Source of the DNA: Lachnospiraceae bacterium
Lineage (GTDB): Bacteria; Bacillota; Clostridia; Lachnospirales; Lachnospiraceae
Length of the DNA stretch: 18,372 nt
Direction: 5' to 3'
Assembly (NCBI GenBank): GCA_017391545.1
Contig: JAFOYD010000012.1
Location: 1 to 18,372, forward strand
Shown here: positions 8,053 through 15,262 of the stretch, piece after piece
Position numbering within the stretch: the stretch's first letter is position 1
How the letters are laid out: each line of letters begins with the position of its first letter
The notes under the pieces: generated by a model
Told to the model about the DNA's origin: nothing
Databases searched by the model: none
What the model saw: the letters and a program-made list of their open reading frames with translations, nothing else
Translations under genes and position numbers: made by a program

Positions 8053-9195
8053 TCAATACTTTGTGTCGATCAGCTCATAGGTTTCCTTCTCTGTCTTAAG
8101 AATTGCCTCCACATCCGGATCTGCTATTTTACGATGTGCATCCATACACATCTCTATGATTTCCGGAATTTGTAAAAAGCGAATCTTTCTGTTCAGGAAC
8201 AGGCTTACTGCCTTCTCATTTGCCGCATTAAATACAGTGGGCATACTTCCACCCTCAGTAGCGGCTCTCATGGCAAGCTTCAATCCCGTAAAAGTCTCCA
8301 TATCCGGTCTCTCAAAAGTAATATTGCCAAGTTCATAGAAATCCACCCGTTTCCCTGCCATCGGACGTCTGTCAGGATAGAACAGTGCATACTGAATCGG
8401 AAGCTTCATATCAGGCGAACCAAGCTGTGCAATGATACCTCCATCCACATACTCTACCATGGAATGAATAATGCTTTGTGGATGAACCACAACCTGTATG
8501 CGATCCAGATCCACATCAAACAGCCACTTTGCCTCCATGACTTCAAGTCCCTTATTGACAAGTGTCGCTGAATCAATCGTAATCTTATGCCCCATAGACC
8601 AGTTCGGATGCTTTAATGCATCCTCCAACTTTACATGTTCTAATTCACTTCTGGTTTTTCCACGGAACGGACCACCCGAAGCAGTGATCAAAAGCTTGCT
8701 GACTCTGTCTCTGTTCTCTCCCTGCAAAGACTGAAAGATCGCACTGTGCTCGCTATCCACAGGAAGTATGGATACCCCCATCTGCGCAGCAAGTGGCATA
8801 ATAATATGGCCTGCGGTCACAAGCGTCTCCTTATTTGCAAGCGCAATATCCTTGTGTTTTTTGATTGCAGCTATTGTTGGTCTGATTCCAATCATGCCCA
8901 CAATGGCTGTCACAAGCACCTGTGCCTCTTCCATCTCTGCAATGCGCAACAGTCCCTCCATGCCAGGCACAATCTCAACATCCAAATCTGCCAATCGTAC
9001 TTTTAGTTCCTTACATGCCTGCTCACTCTGGAGTGATACCAGTCTTGGTCTGAACTCCCGCACCTGTTTTTCAAAAAGGTCAATATTCGTACCCGCAGCC
9101 AGACCTGTTACCTGCAGATCAGGATTATCACGGACAATTTCCAATGTCTGTGTACCGATCGACCCCGTCGAACCAAGTATTGCTATCTTTTTCAC
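8053..9195 (-). CDS. dxr: 1-deoxy-D-xylulose 5-phosphate reductoisomerase (Dxr/IspC)
   Basis: Dxr converts 1-deoxyxylulose 5-phosphate to 2-C-methyl-D-erythritol 4-phosphate with NADPH, the first committed step of the MEP isoprenoid pathway, and is the target of fosmidomycin. The 380-residue length is standard. Visible features: the NADPH loop GSTGSIG (8-14), ANKETLV (120-126), the metal ligands in PVDSEHSAIFQ (D147, E149), the flexible substrate loop HPNWSMG (196-202) and NKGLEVMEA with E218. The start codon is GTG, supported by AAGGAAG seven bases upstream. It stands between cdsA and rseP in the growth operon; ispG lies further down the same transcript. Confidence 0.97.
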   Translation of the reverse strand: MKKIAILGSTGSIGTQTLEIVRDNPDLQVTGLAAGTNIDLFEKQVREFRPRLVSLQSEQACKELKVRLADLDVEIVPGMEGLLRIAEMEEAQVLVTAIVGMIGIRPTIAAIKKHKDIALANKETLVTAGHIIMPLAAQMGVSILPVDSEHSAIFQSLQGENRDRVSKLLITASGGPFRGKTRSELEHVKLEDALKHPNWSMGHKITIDSATLVNKGLEVMEAKWLFDVDLDRIQVVVHPQSIIHSMVEYVDGGIIAQLGSPDMKLPIQYALFYPDRRPMAGKRVDFYELGNITFERPDMETFTGLKLAMRAATEGGSMPTVFNAANEKAVSLFLNRKIRFLQIPEIIEMCMDAHRKIADPDVEAILKTEKETYELIDTKY

Positions 9196-9240
9196 TAAAA
9201 TACTTCCTTTCGTATCTATTTTATGATTTCATGACACGTC

Positions 9241-10098
9241 CTATACTAACAGTAATGTGAGTAAAAAATAAGTAATTGGTGCCGTAAAAATTACACTGTC
9301 AAAACGATCCATGATTCCACCATGTCCCGGTATCAGCTTTCCATAATCCTTAATGTCATGATTTCTTTTGATTGCGGAAGCTGCCAGGTCTCCAACCTGT
9401 GAAATGACAGATCCAACGCCACCAACAATCGCAAGGACGATGGTAAGATTTCCGATTGCAAGCGCATAATCCATATATGCACCAAAAGCTGCTCCCACTA
9501 AAGCCGCCCCCACAATACCACCAATGGAACCCTCTATGGATTTTTTGGGACTTAATCTGGGTGCAAGCTTATGCTTTCCGAGCATGATTCCTGTCAGATA
9601 CGCAAAAGTATCTGATATCCAGGAGCAGATAAATACCATCCATACCAGATAGATACCATTATCAGTCTCCCTGATCAGGAAAATAAAGGACAGCATCACC
9701 GGCGCATAGATAAAGGAAAAATAAGTACTCATCACCTGATCTGACCGAAACTTCGGAAATCCAAAAACATACACGAACATGATTGCAATAAATGCCATCA
9801 GCATGACCATGACAATATATGATGTATCCTTTGTAAAATACATCACTACATAATAACACGTAATCAGTACAAGTCCCATTATTTCAAGTGCATTGATTCC
9901 TGTGTATCTGCCATCATCATCCTTTTTTCGAACTCCGCATGCCTTTGTCAGCTCCAGAAAGCCAATCATCGATATGACATATAATACTGCCGCAAGGATA
10001 ACTCCTCCAGGAAGTATGGATGCCAATGCCACAATCACAAGGATGATTGCACTGATTGTCCTTTCTTTGCTAATTTTTCCCCAAATATTGGAAGCCAT
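9241..10098 (-). CDS. cdsA: Phosphatidate cytidylyltransferase (CDP-diacylglycerol synthase)
   Basis: CdsA activates phosphatidate with CTP to give CDP-diacylglycerol, the precursor of bacterial phospholipids, at the cytoplasmic membrane. The 285 residues form about eight hydrophobic segments. Diagnostic stretches are SDTFAYLTG (162-170), LSPKKSIEGSIGG (182-194) and the complete CDP-diglyceride synthetase signature at about 241-267, from SAIKR through KD to PGHGGIMDRFD, including the catalytic lysine and aspartates. GGAGG lies eight bases before the ATG. It begins three bases after the uppS stop, and uppS-cdsA adjacency is the rule in Firmicutes. Confidence 0.97.
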   Translation of the reverse strand: MASNIWGKISKERTISAIILVIVALASILPGGVILAAVLYVISMIGFLELTKACGVRKKDDDGRYTGINALEIMGLVLITCYYVVMYFTKDTSYIVMVMLMAFIAIMFVYVFGFPKFRSDQVMSTYFSFIYAPVMLSFIFLIRETDNGIYLVWMVFICSWISDTFAYLTGIMLGKHKLAPRLSPKKSIEGSIGGIVGAALVGAAFGAYMDYALAIGNLTIVLAIVGGVGSVISQVGDLAASAIKRNHDIKDYGKLIPGHGGIMDRFDSVIFTAPITYFLLTLLLV

Positions 10099-10101
10099 AC
10101 A

Positions 10102-10809
10102 TTATTCCTCCTTTACAAGTCCATATCTTCGATCTCTGTTCTGGTATGCTTCCACTGCCTTTTCAAGCTCCTTCTTATCAAAATCAGGCCAAGGTACCTG
10201 CGTAAAATACAACTCTGAATAAGCCAGCTGCCACAACAGGAAATTGGATATTCTCTGCTCTCCGGAAGTTCTGATCATCAGATCAGGATCAGGGATTCCT
10301 GCAGTATCCAACTCGGCCGCGATCACATCATCGCAAATTTCCTCCGGTTTCATCTCACCAGCTGCCACCTTGCCTGCAAGCTTCGTAATAGCCCTTTGCA
10401 GTTCATCTCGCCCACCATAATTGATCGCAATCTGAAAATGAAGACCTGTATTATCCTTTGTGGACTCCTCAAGCTGCGCAATACTTTCCTGCAAATCCTC
10501 TGCAAGACGTGTTTTGTCACCGAGCACCCTGACACACATATTGTTCTTCTGAGCACGCTTAATACTATTCTTCATATAATTTCTAAGCAGATTCATCAAT
10601 GTCGCCACTTCACTGTCAGGCCTGTTCCAGTTTTCTGTAGAAAACGCATATACCGTAAGGTAGTTGATTCCCATATTATAAGCATCCTCACAGATTGCCT
10701 CTACTGTCTTTGCCCCTTGTATATGACCTGCGGTACGCGGAAGTCCCTTTGCTTTCGCCCAACGCCCATTTCCATCCAGAATTATCGCTACATGATTCGG
10801 TACATTCAT
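10102..10809 (-). CDS. uppS: Undecaprenyl diphosphate synthase (cis-prenyltransferase)
   Basis: UppS adds eight isopentenyl units to farnesyl diphosphate to make C55 undecaprenyl diphosphate, the lipid carrier for peptidoglycan and wall polymers. From the ATG at 10809 the protein is 235 residues. It begins MNVPNHVAIILDGNGRWA, with catalytic D12 and the diphosphate-binding GNGRWA. It also shows YAFSTENWNRP (54-64), NYGGRDEL (130-137) and RTSGEQRISNFLLWQ (180-194), all family hallmarks. The frame stays open to 10857, but the ATG there lies inside a GC-rich hairpin and the extra residues are not family-like. No classic GGAGG precedes the chosen ATG; GGATGG nine bases upstream is the best candidate. 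An in-frame TTG at 10812 or ATG at 10830 cannot be excluded. Confidence 0.95.
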   Translation of the reverse strand: MNVPNHVAIILDGNGRWAKAKGLPRTAGHIQGAKTVEAICEDAYNMGINYLTVYAFSTENWNRPDSEVATLMNLLRNYMKNSIKRAQKNNMCVRVLGDKTRLAEDLQESIAQLEESTKDNTGLHFQIAINYGGRDELQRAITKLAGKVAAGEMKPEEICDDVIAAELDTAGIPDPDLMIRTSGEQRISNFLLWQLAYSELYFTQVPWPDFDKKELEKAVEAYQNRDRRYGLVKEE

Positions 10810-10833
10810 CAATACAATCCATCCTTCCATTTC

Positions 10834-10867
10834 AAAAGGGGGCACTACATCCGTCATGCATGCCCCC
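10834..10867 (-). terminator. GC-rich hairpin between frr and uppS (weak terminator or attenuator)
   Basis: On the minus strand GGGGGCA (10867-10861) pairs with TGCCCCC (10844-10838) around a 16-base loop and is followed by TTTT. The stem is strong but the T run is only four, so it probably gives partial termination or marks an RNA end that lowers uppS and downstream expression relative to frr. The bases also cover the spurious upstream ATG of uppS. Confidence 0.55.
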
Positions 10868-10873
10868 TCATTA

Positions 10874-11425
10874 TTATACCGTAAGAATTTCCTTAGATTT
10901 CTCTTCTATCGCTTTGTCAACATCCTTAATATACTTATCTGTCAGTTTCTGTACAGAATCTTCCAGATCCTTAATTTCATCCTCTGAAACCTCTGTTTTG
11001 GCAAGCTTTTTAAAGGAATCATTTGCTTCACGTCTGATATTTCGGATGGCTACCTTACTATCCTCGCCCTTCTTTTTAACTTCCTTTACGAGGTCCTTTC
11101 TGCGCTCCTCCGTAAGTTCAGGAAATACAAGACGAATAACAGTACCATCATTGCTTGGTGTGATGCCGATGTCAGATGTCATGATTGCCTTTTCAATATC
11201 CTTGATCAGGCTCTTTTCCCAAGGCGCGATCTGTATCATTCTTGCCTCTGGAACAGTGATATTGCCCACCTGCTGAATCGGTGTCGGTGTTCCATAATAG
11301 TCTACCTTAAGCTTATCAAGTACATGAGGATTTGCACGTCCTGCACGTATTGTCTGATAATCTGATAAAAGGAAATCAAATGCCTTCTGCATCTTTTCAT
11401 CATATGGTTTTACTCTTGCGTCCAT
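10874..11425 (-). CDS. frr: Ribosome recycling factor
   Basis: RRF splits the post-termination ribosome together with EF-G. The protein has 183 residues, the family norm is about 185, and matches RRF end to end. Family stretches include TIRAGRANPHVLDKLKVDYYG (about 25-45), PIQQVGNITVPEARMIQIAPWE (about 49-70), the PSNDGTVIRLVFPELTEERRKDLVK segment (about 90-114) and a long C-terminal helix. GGAGG lies eight bases before the ATG. It follows pyrH by 47 bases with no terminator between them, as in nearly all bacteria. Confidence 0.98.
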   Translation of the reverse strand: MDARVKPYDEKMQKAFDFLLSDYQTIRAGRANPHVLDKLKVDYYGTPTPIQQVGNITVPEARMIQIAPWEKSLIKDIEKAIMTSDIGITPSNDGTVIRLVFPELTEERRKDLVKEVKKKGEDSKVAIRNIRREANDSFKKLAKTEVSEDEIKDLEDSVQKLTDKYIKDVDKAIEEKSKEILTV

Positions 11426-11472
11426 TTTTGTGTCCTCCCGGATGATTAAAATATTAATTAAGAAATCCTAGC

Positions 11473-12168
11473 CTACACTGTGATTACAGTGCCGCTTGAT
11501 TTTCCTTTTGCAGTATTTATGATGCTGTTTTCTTCATTCAGACCAAAAATCGTCATTGGCATCTTATTTTCCATACACAGAACTGCTGCAGCCAGATCCA
11601 TGACACCAAGCTGTTTGTCAACAACTTCCTTAATGGGAATTGTATCATACTTTTTCGCATCCTTATTGAGCTTAGGATCTGAATCGTATACGCCGTCAAC
11701 CGCTCTTGCTGAGAGTATCATATCAGCTTCAATCTCCACTGCCCTGAGCACCGTGCCCATATCAGTAGAGAAATAAGGATGTCCGATGCCACCTGCAAAA
11801 AACACAACCTTGCCCGCCTCAAGTGCTGCAATTGCTTTGTCCTTTGAGAACAGTTCTGTAAATGCTGCACACTGGAAAGGTGTAAAAATTTCTGTACCCA
11901 TTCCTACAAATCGGAAAATTTCTGATACATAGATGCAGTTCATAACGGTAGCAAGCATTCCAATCTGATCTGCCTTTGTACGGTCAATTGTCTCACTTGT
12001 TCTTCCACGCCAGAAGTTACCACCACCGATCACGATGCCTACCTGAACACCACTATCTGTAATTTCCTTTACCTGTTTTGCTACCGCAATAACTGTCGGC
12101 TCATCAAAGCCTGTCTTCTTATCTCCTGCAAGTGCCTCGCCACTCAGTTTCAATAATATTCTTTTCAT
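11473..12168 (-). CDS. pyrH: Uridylate kinase (UMP kinase)
   Basis: PyrH phosphorylates UMP to UDP with ATP and is a hexameric member of the amino-acid kinase fold, unrelated to eukaryotic UMP kinases. The 231 residues begin MKRILLKLSGEAL with the phosphate-binding KLSGEAL (7-13). They continue with IGGGNFWRG (47-55), KADQIGMLATVMN (65-77), the substrate loop AGGIGHPYFSTD (125-136; the commoner form in other phyla is GTGNPFFTTD) and VDGVYDSDP (157-165). AGGAG stands about ten bases before the ATG. Downstream is frr. Upstream, 43 bases away, is a bactofilin gene and not the usual tsf. Confidence 0.97.
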   Translation of the reverse strand: MKRILLKLSGEALAGDKKTGFDEPTVIAVAKQVKEITDSGVQVGIVIGGGNFWRGRTSETIDRTKADQIGMLATVMNCIYVSEIFRFVGMGTEIFTPFQCAAFTELFSKDKAIAALEAGKVVFFAGGIGHPYFSTDMGTVLRAVEIEADMILSARAVDGVYDSDPKLNKDAKKYDTIPIKEVVDKQLGVMDLAAAVLCMENKMPMTIFGLNEENSIINTAKGKSSGTVITV

Positions 12169-12211
12169 ACGATGTCTGCTCCTGATTTCTATCTATTGCT
12201 GAAATATTATC

Positions 12212-13540
12212 TTATTTTCTATTTTTCTTAACATCATTAAAGAAGGATGTAGGACTAACATCAGCGTAGCACTGTGAGCACATACCCTCGATTACCGCAC
12301 CGTTGTTGATCTGTACTGACTTAGACTTGATGTTGCCCATCACAATTGCTGATGTATCAAGAATAACAGGACCATGCACGTCGATATCACCCTTTACAGC
12401 GCCTGCGATTACTGCACTCTTAGCAAAGATGTTTCCAATTACAACAGAGCTCTGTCCAATCTTAACACTGCCCTTGCTGTTGATTTCACCATTAATTTGT
12501 GCAGATTCAGCATACACTTCTGCTGCGGCTGAATTACCTGTAATGCTTCCTGTAACATTCAGTTTTCCAAGAATTTCAATATTACCGGTAATGCTTCCAA
12601 TAAGATCCATATTTCCACTGCTTGTCACATCACCTGTGATATTCATGCCAGCTGTAATCACTGCTGTATCTGTTGAAACTGCAACATTGATATCACTGGA
12701 ATCTTCCTGTACTGTCGCTGGTGCTTCATCCATGTATGTATGCTCCTGAATATTCTGCTCTACTTCATTTAATAACTGTTCCATATCTTCATCTGCCTCA
12801 CTATTATTATTTTCATCTGTTTCTGGTACCGCATCGAGTGGCTCCTCTGGTATCACGATTTCTTCTACAGGTGTCTCCTCGATTGGTGGTAATTCCTCTT
12901 CTATTGACACTTCAGCTGTTGGAATCTCTTCTGCTGATGGTTCTTCTGTCGAAATCTCTTCCGTTGAGATTTCTTCAATTGGCATCTCCTCTTCGATTGG
13001 AAGCAACTCCTCTTCTGAAATCTCTGCTTCTGAAGTCTCTGCTATTGGTGCTTTTTCTTCTGCAGGTACATCTTCAACTGTTGGAACTTCCTCTTCTGCT
13101 GATGGTTCTTCGTCAATCGGTTTGATATCATCAAAAGAGAATCCATCCAATATCGACTCCGGATGATCCTCAGATTGCTTCTCTTCAAAAGAAGCCAAAG
13201 AATCATCAACCGACTGGATTTCATTCTCAATATCTGCTATCGCTTCATCTTTTTCAGCAATCTCAATATCACTGAGCAATGCCTCCAAGTCAACATCAGA
13301 TGTTGTTTCCATCTCATCTGGCTTCTCATCTGGTACCTGAGTCGCCCCAAGTGCTGCTACTTCCTTTTCAAGCATCGATTCAAGGTCTCCAAAGTCAGTA
13401 TCAGATGCACTTCCGAACAAATCCTCTGAGGCTGTCGTGGTGCTTTCCTCTTCCACTTTAAGTTCGTCTGCTTCATCTTTAATTCCCAAATCATTTACTG
13501 TCTGTGATAAATCCTGCTTTAAATCTTGAAAAAAACCCAT
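12212..13540 (-). CDS. Bactofilin-family polymer-forming cytoskeletal protein with a long acidic N-terminal region
   Basis: Bactofilins (PF04519) form nucleotide-independent filaments of right-handed beta-helix subunits that scaffold cell-wall enzymes. The fold is visible at about residues 293-425 as short repeating strands with regular glycines (ITGDVTSSG, DLIGSITGN, KLNVTGSITGN, SVVIGNIFAKSAV and similar). Ahead of it lie some 290 residues dominated by Glu, Asp, Ser, Thr and Pro. A degenerate I-E/S-E-E-type repeat between about 140 and 235 is probably disordered and strongly negative. The N terminus MGFFQDLKQDLSQTVNDL could be a short amphipathic membrane-targeting helix. A CxxC (C421, C424) sits just after the helix domain. 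GGAGG is ten bases before the ATG. Typical bactofilins are 120-200 residues, so 442 is unusually long. It lies between a polysaccharide deacetylase and pyrH. Domain call strong; role inferred. Confidence 0.85.
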   Translation of the reverse strand: MGFFQDLKQDLSQTVNDLGIKDEADELKVEEESTTTASEDLFGSASDTDFGDLESMLEKEVAALGATQVPDEKPDEMETTSDVDLEALLSDIEIAEKDEAIADIENEIQSVDDSLASFEEKQSEDHPESILDGFSFDDIKPIDEEPSAEEEVPTVEDVPAEEKAPIAETSEAEISEEELLPIEEEMPIEEISTEEISTEEPSAEEIPTAEVSIEEELPPIEETPVEEIVIPEEPLDAVPETDENNNSEADEDMEQLLNEVEQNIQEHTYMDEAPATVQEDSSDINVAVSTDTAVITAGMNITGDVTSSGNMDLIGSITGNIEILGKLNVTGSITGNSAAAEVYAESAQINGEINSKGSVKIGQSSVVIGNIFAKSAVIAGAVKGDIDVHGPVILDTSAIVMGNIKSKSVQINNGAVIEGMCSQCYADVSPTSFFNDVKKNRK

Positions 13541-13614
13541 TGTAATTTGTCCTCCAATCTTATTTTGTATCTTGCTACTTAGCCAAAAGTCTAAATAAAC
13601 CGTCTAGTACCTTC

Positions 13615-14586
13615 TCATTTTAGATGCTGTATCTTCACTGTATCCGAAGATATTGGCAGTATTACTGTATCTGAAGATTCGAGAATCTTTTCTATAATGA
13701 TCGGCAGAGCCTCCACAGTGGAATCTTTACCTGCCGCATCATGGAAAAGAATGATTGCGTTGTTGTATTGATCAATACTCTCAAGTACATTCGCCGCGAT
13801 TCGATCCGCATTTTTGTAATTTCCCGTAGCATCACCGCTTGATACATTCCAATCATAGTATACGATGTTTTCCTCATTGAGATATGAAATCAATTCCCTC
13901 ATATCCACATTGCTTATCGTATTGCTGCTGCCACCGGGAAAGCGCACGATATTGCAGTCTTCGCCTGTAAGCTCATACAAAAAGTCGTGAAGCTTATTCA
14001 AATCATTTTTATATGCATCCAAAGATGCATATATTTCGTTGTACTTATGGCTATAGGAATGCATGCCCAGCGTGTGTCCTTCCTCAACAATGCGCCTGTA
14101 CTGCTCGGCATAGCCCTCCTTTCCAACAACAAAAAACGTAGCCTTAACCCCATATTGTTCAAGTATATCAAGTATTTTGTCTGTGTTTGGTCCAGGTCCA
14201 TCATCAAACGTCAAATATACTTTTCTGATGCCCGCACTATTGCTGCTGCCATCCAGAACATGCCTGTTTTCAAGTTCTGCTGCTTCTGCAATATCTGCAG
14301 CCTCAGATCCATCGACCACGTTTCCATCTATGTCAGACACAGTGATTAAGCTACTACCTAACGCCGTTTGGTTGCCATCCTGCAATGAATGCAGCGTGTC
14401 CTCCAGCCTGTCTATCTTCCTGCCCAGATTTGCTACAAGAACAAGCATTACCGTACAGATAGTGAATGTCATTAATATACATATCGGAACAAGAATCTTG
14501 ATGAGTCTCATGATCTTAACATATGAGATCCTGCCATCCATCTCCAATTTATTATCAAAATCTTTATTATTCTGTTCCTGAGACAT
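13615..14586 (-). CDS. Membrane-anchored polysaccharide deacetylase (NodB domain, PgdA/PdaA-like)
   Basis: Carbohydrate esterase family 4 enzymes remove N-acetyl groups from peptidoglycan or related glycans. The 323 residues give a short basic cytoplasmic tail, one transmembrane helix (about 28-53), a short coiled or linker region (54-120) and an extracellular NodB domain (about 121-315). All catalytic motifs are present: TFDDGPG with D128 and D129, the metal histidines in HSYSH (H176, H180), RFPGG (R215), YYDWNVSSGD (D245) and LFHD (H282). The product is therefore probably an active, outward-facing peptidoglycan deacetylase, which would affect lysozyme resistance or wall remodelling; substrate is not proven. 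AAAGGG lies six bases before the ATG. An extended -10 promoter sits just upstream and the bactofilin follows after 74 bases. Confidence 0.9.
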   Translation of the reverse strand: MSQEQNNKDFDNKLEMDGRISYVKIMRLIKILVPICILMTFTICTVMLVLVANLGRKIDRLEDTLHSLQDGNQTALGSSLITVSDIDGNVVDGSEAADIAEAAELENRHVLDGSSNSAGIRKVYLTFDDGPGPNTDKILDILEQYGVKATFFVVGKEGYAEQYRRIVEEGHTLGMHSYSHKYNEIYASLDAYKNDLNKLHDFLYELTGEDCNIVRFPGGSSNTISNVDMRELISYLNEENIVYYDWNVSSGDATGNYKNADRIAANVLESIDQYNNAIILFHDAAGKDSTVEALPIIIEKILESSDTVILPISSDTVKIQHLK

Positions 14587-14631
14587 TTGTTACCCTTTCA
14601 GCTTAATTAGTAGTTCACCATAGATAAATTT

Positions 14632-14660
14632 ATTATAGCATACAATTACTACTTTAGAAA
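14632..14660 (-). promoter_or_regulatory. Predicted extended -10 promoter of the deacetylase-bactofilin genes
   Basis: The minus strand reads TGCTATAAT, a perfect -10 (14632-14637) with the TG extension. The matching -35, TTTCTA at 14655-14660 with a 17-base spacer, is poor, as is common with extended -10 sites. Predicted start is near 14625. Because no strong terminator follows before frr, it may also feed pyrH and frr. Confidence 0.6.
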
Positions 14661-14693
14661 AGATATTTTTAAAAGTTTAAGGAATGATATTTT

Positions 14694-15245
14694 TTATTCC
14701 AGTTGCTCATTATAATGTGCTCTTTCGCCACCGATAAATTTTGCTCTCGTTCTGGCACATACAATATGTGCACCACCGATTGCAGGATGCTCTATCCGGA
14801 CAGGAACTGCTACAGGTCTCAAGTGCATTCCAATCAGCGTATCCCCAATATCAATCCCTGCGTGGGCCTGTATGTGCTCCACTGCTACCGGATTTTTCAT
14901 ATGCTTCCATGCCAAAGTAGAAAAAGATCCTCCCGCCTTTGGCTGTGGTACGACATTGACAATTTCATATCCAAAGCGCTCTGCATCCTCTTCCTCCATG
15001 ATCAGTGCCCTGTTTAAATGCTCACAGCACTGCGTTGCCACAGACAGTCCCGCATTTTTCAGTTCCTCATACATTGCAAGGAACACAGCTTCCCCAAGCT
15101 CTACATTTGAGTAAGAACCAATCTTGTGTGATCCAATCTCACTTGTAGAACAACCGATCACAATCAGATTTCCTTTTTTCAGCTTCGCCTGCTCCAAAAA
15201 TTCGCTGACAACTCTTTTCGCATCCTTTATTTCCTCTTCATACAT
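14694..15245 (-). CDS. YwlG/DUF436 (TIGR01440) family protein of unknown function
   Basis: The 183-residue protein matches the conserved Firmicute family typified by Bacillus subtilis YwlG, whose biochemical role I do not know to be established. Conserved-looking blocks are VIGCSTSEIGSHKIG (29-43), ATQCCEHLNRAL (70-81), VPQPKAGGS (99-107), HAGIDIGDTLIGMHL (128-142) and RTRAKFIGG (165-173). Several Cys and His residues in these blocks (C32, C73, C74, H76, H128) suggest a metal or thiol chemistry, but that is inference. No signal peptide or membrane segment is seen, so it should be cytoplasmic. AGAGG stands nine bases before the ATG. It follows the acyltransferase gene by 17 bases and is probably translated from the same mRNA. 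Confidence 0.88.
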   Translation of the reverse strand: MYEEEIKDAKRVVSEFLEQAKLKKGNLIVIGCSTSEIGSHKIGSYSNVELGEAVFLAMYEELKNAGLSVATQCCEHLNRALIMEEEDAERFGYEIVNVVPQPKAGGSFSTLAWKHMKNPVAVEHIQAHAGIDIGDTLIGMHLRPVAVPVRIEHPAIGGAHIVCARTRAKFIGGERAHYNEQLE

Positions 15246-15262
15246 ACATTTTTTCCTCTTTT

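Noticed and set aside
12840..13110. DNA-level repeat array in the bactofilin gene
   Set aside because: The repetition follows the Glu-rich codons and is degenerate, so it is best described as low-complexity coding sequence.
13541..13614. Promoter or terminator between the deacetylase and bactofilin genes
   Set aside because: Only weak hexamer pairs such as TTGGCT/TAAGAT occur and no stable stem with a T run was found.
14641..14693. Terminator after the DUF436 gene
   Set aside because: GGAAT/ATTCC makes only a five-pair AT-rich stem with a scattered T tract, too weak to call.
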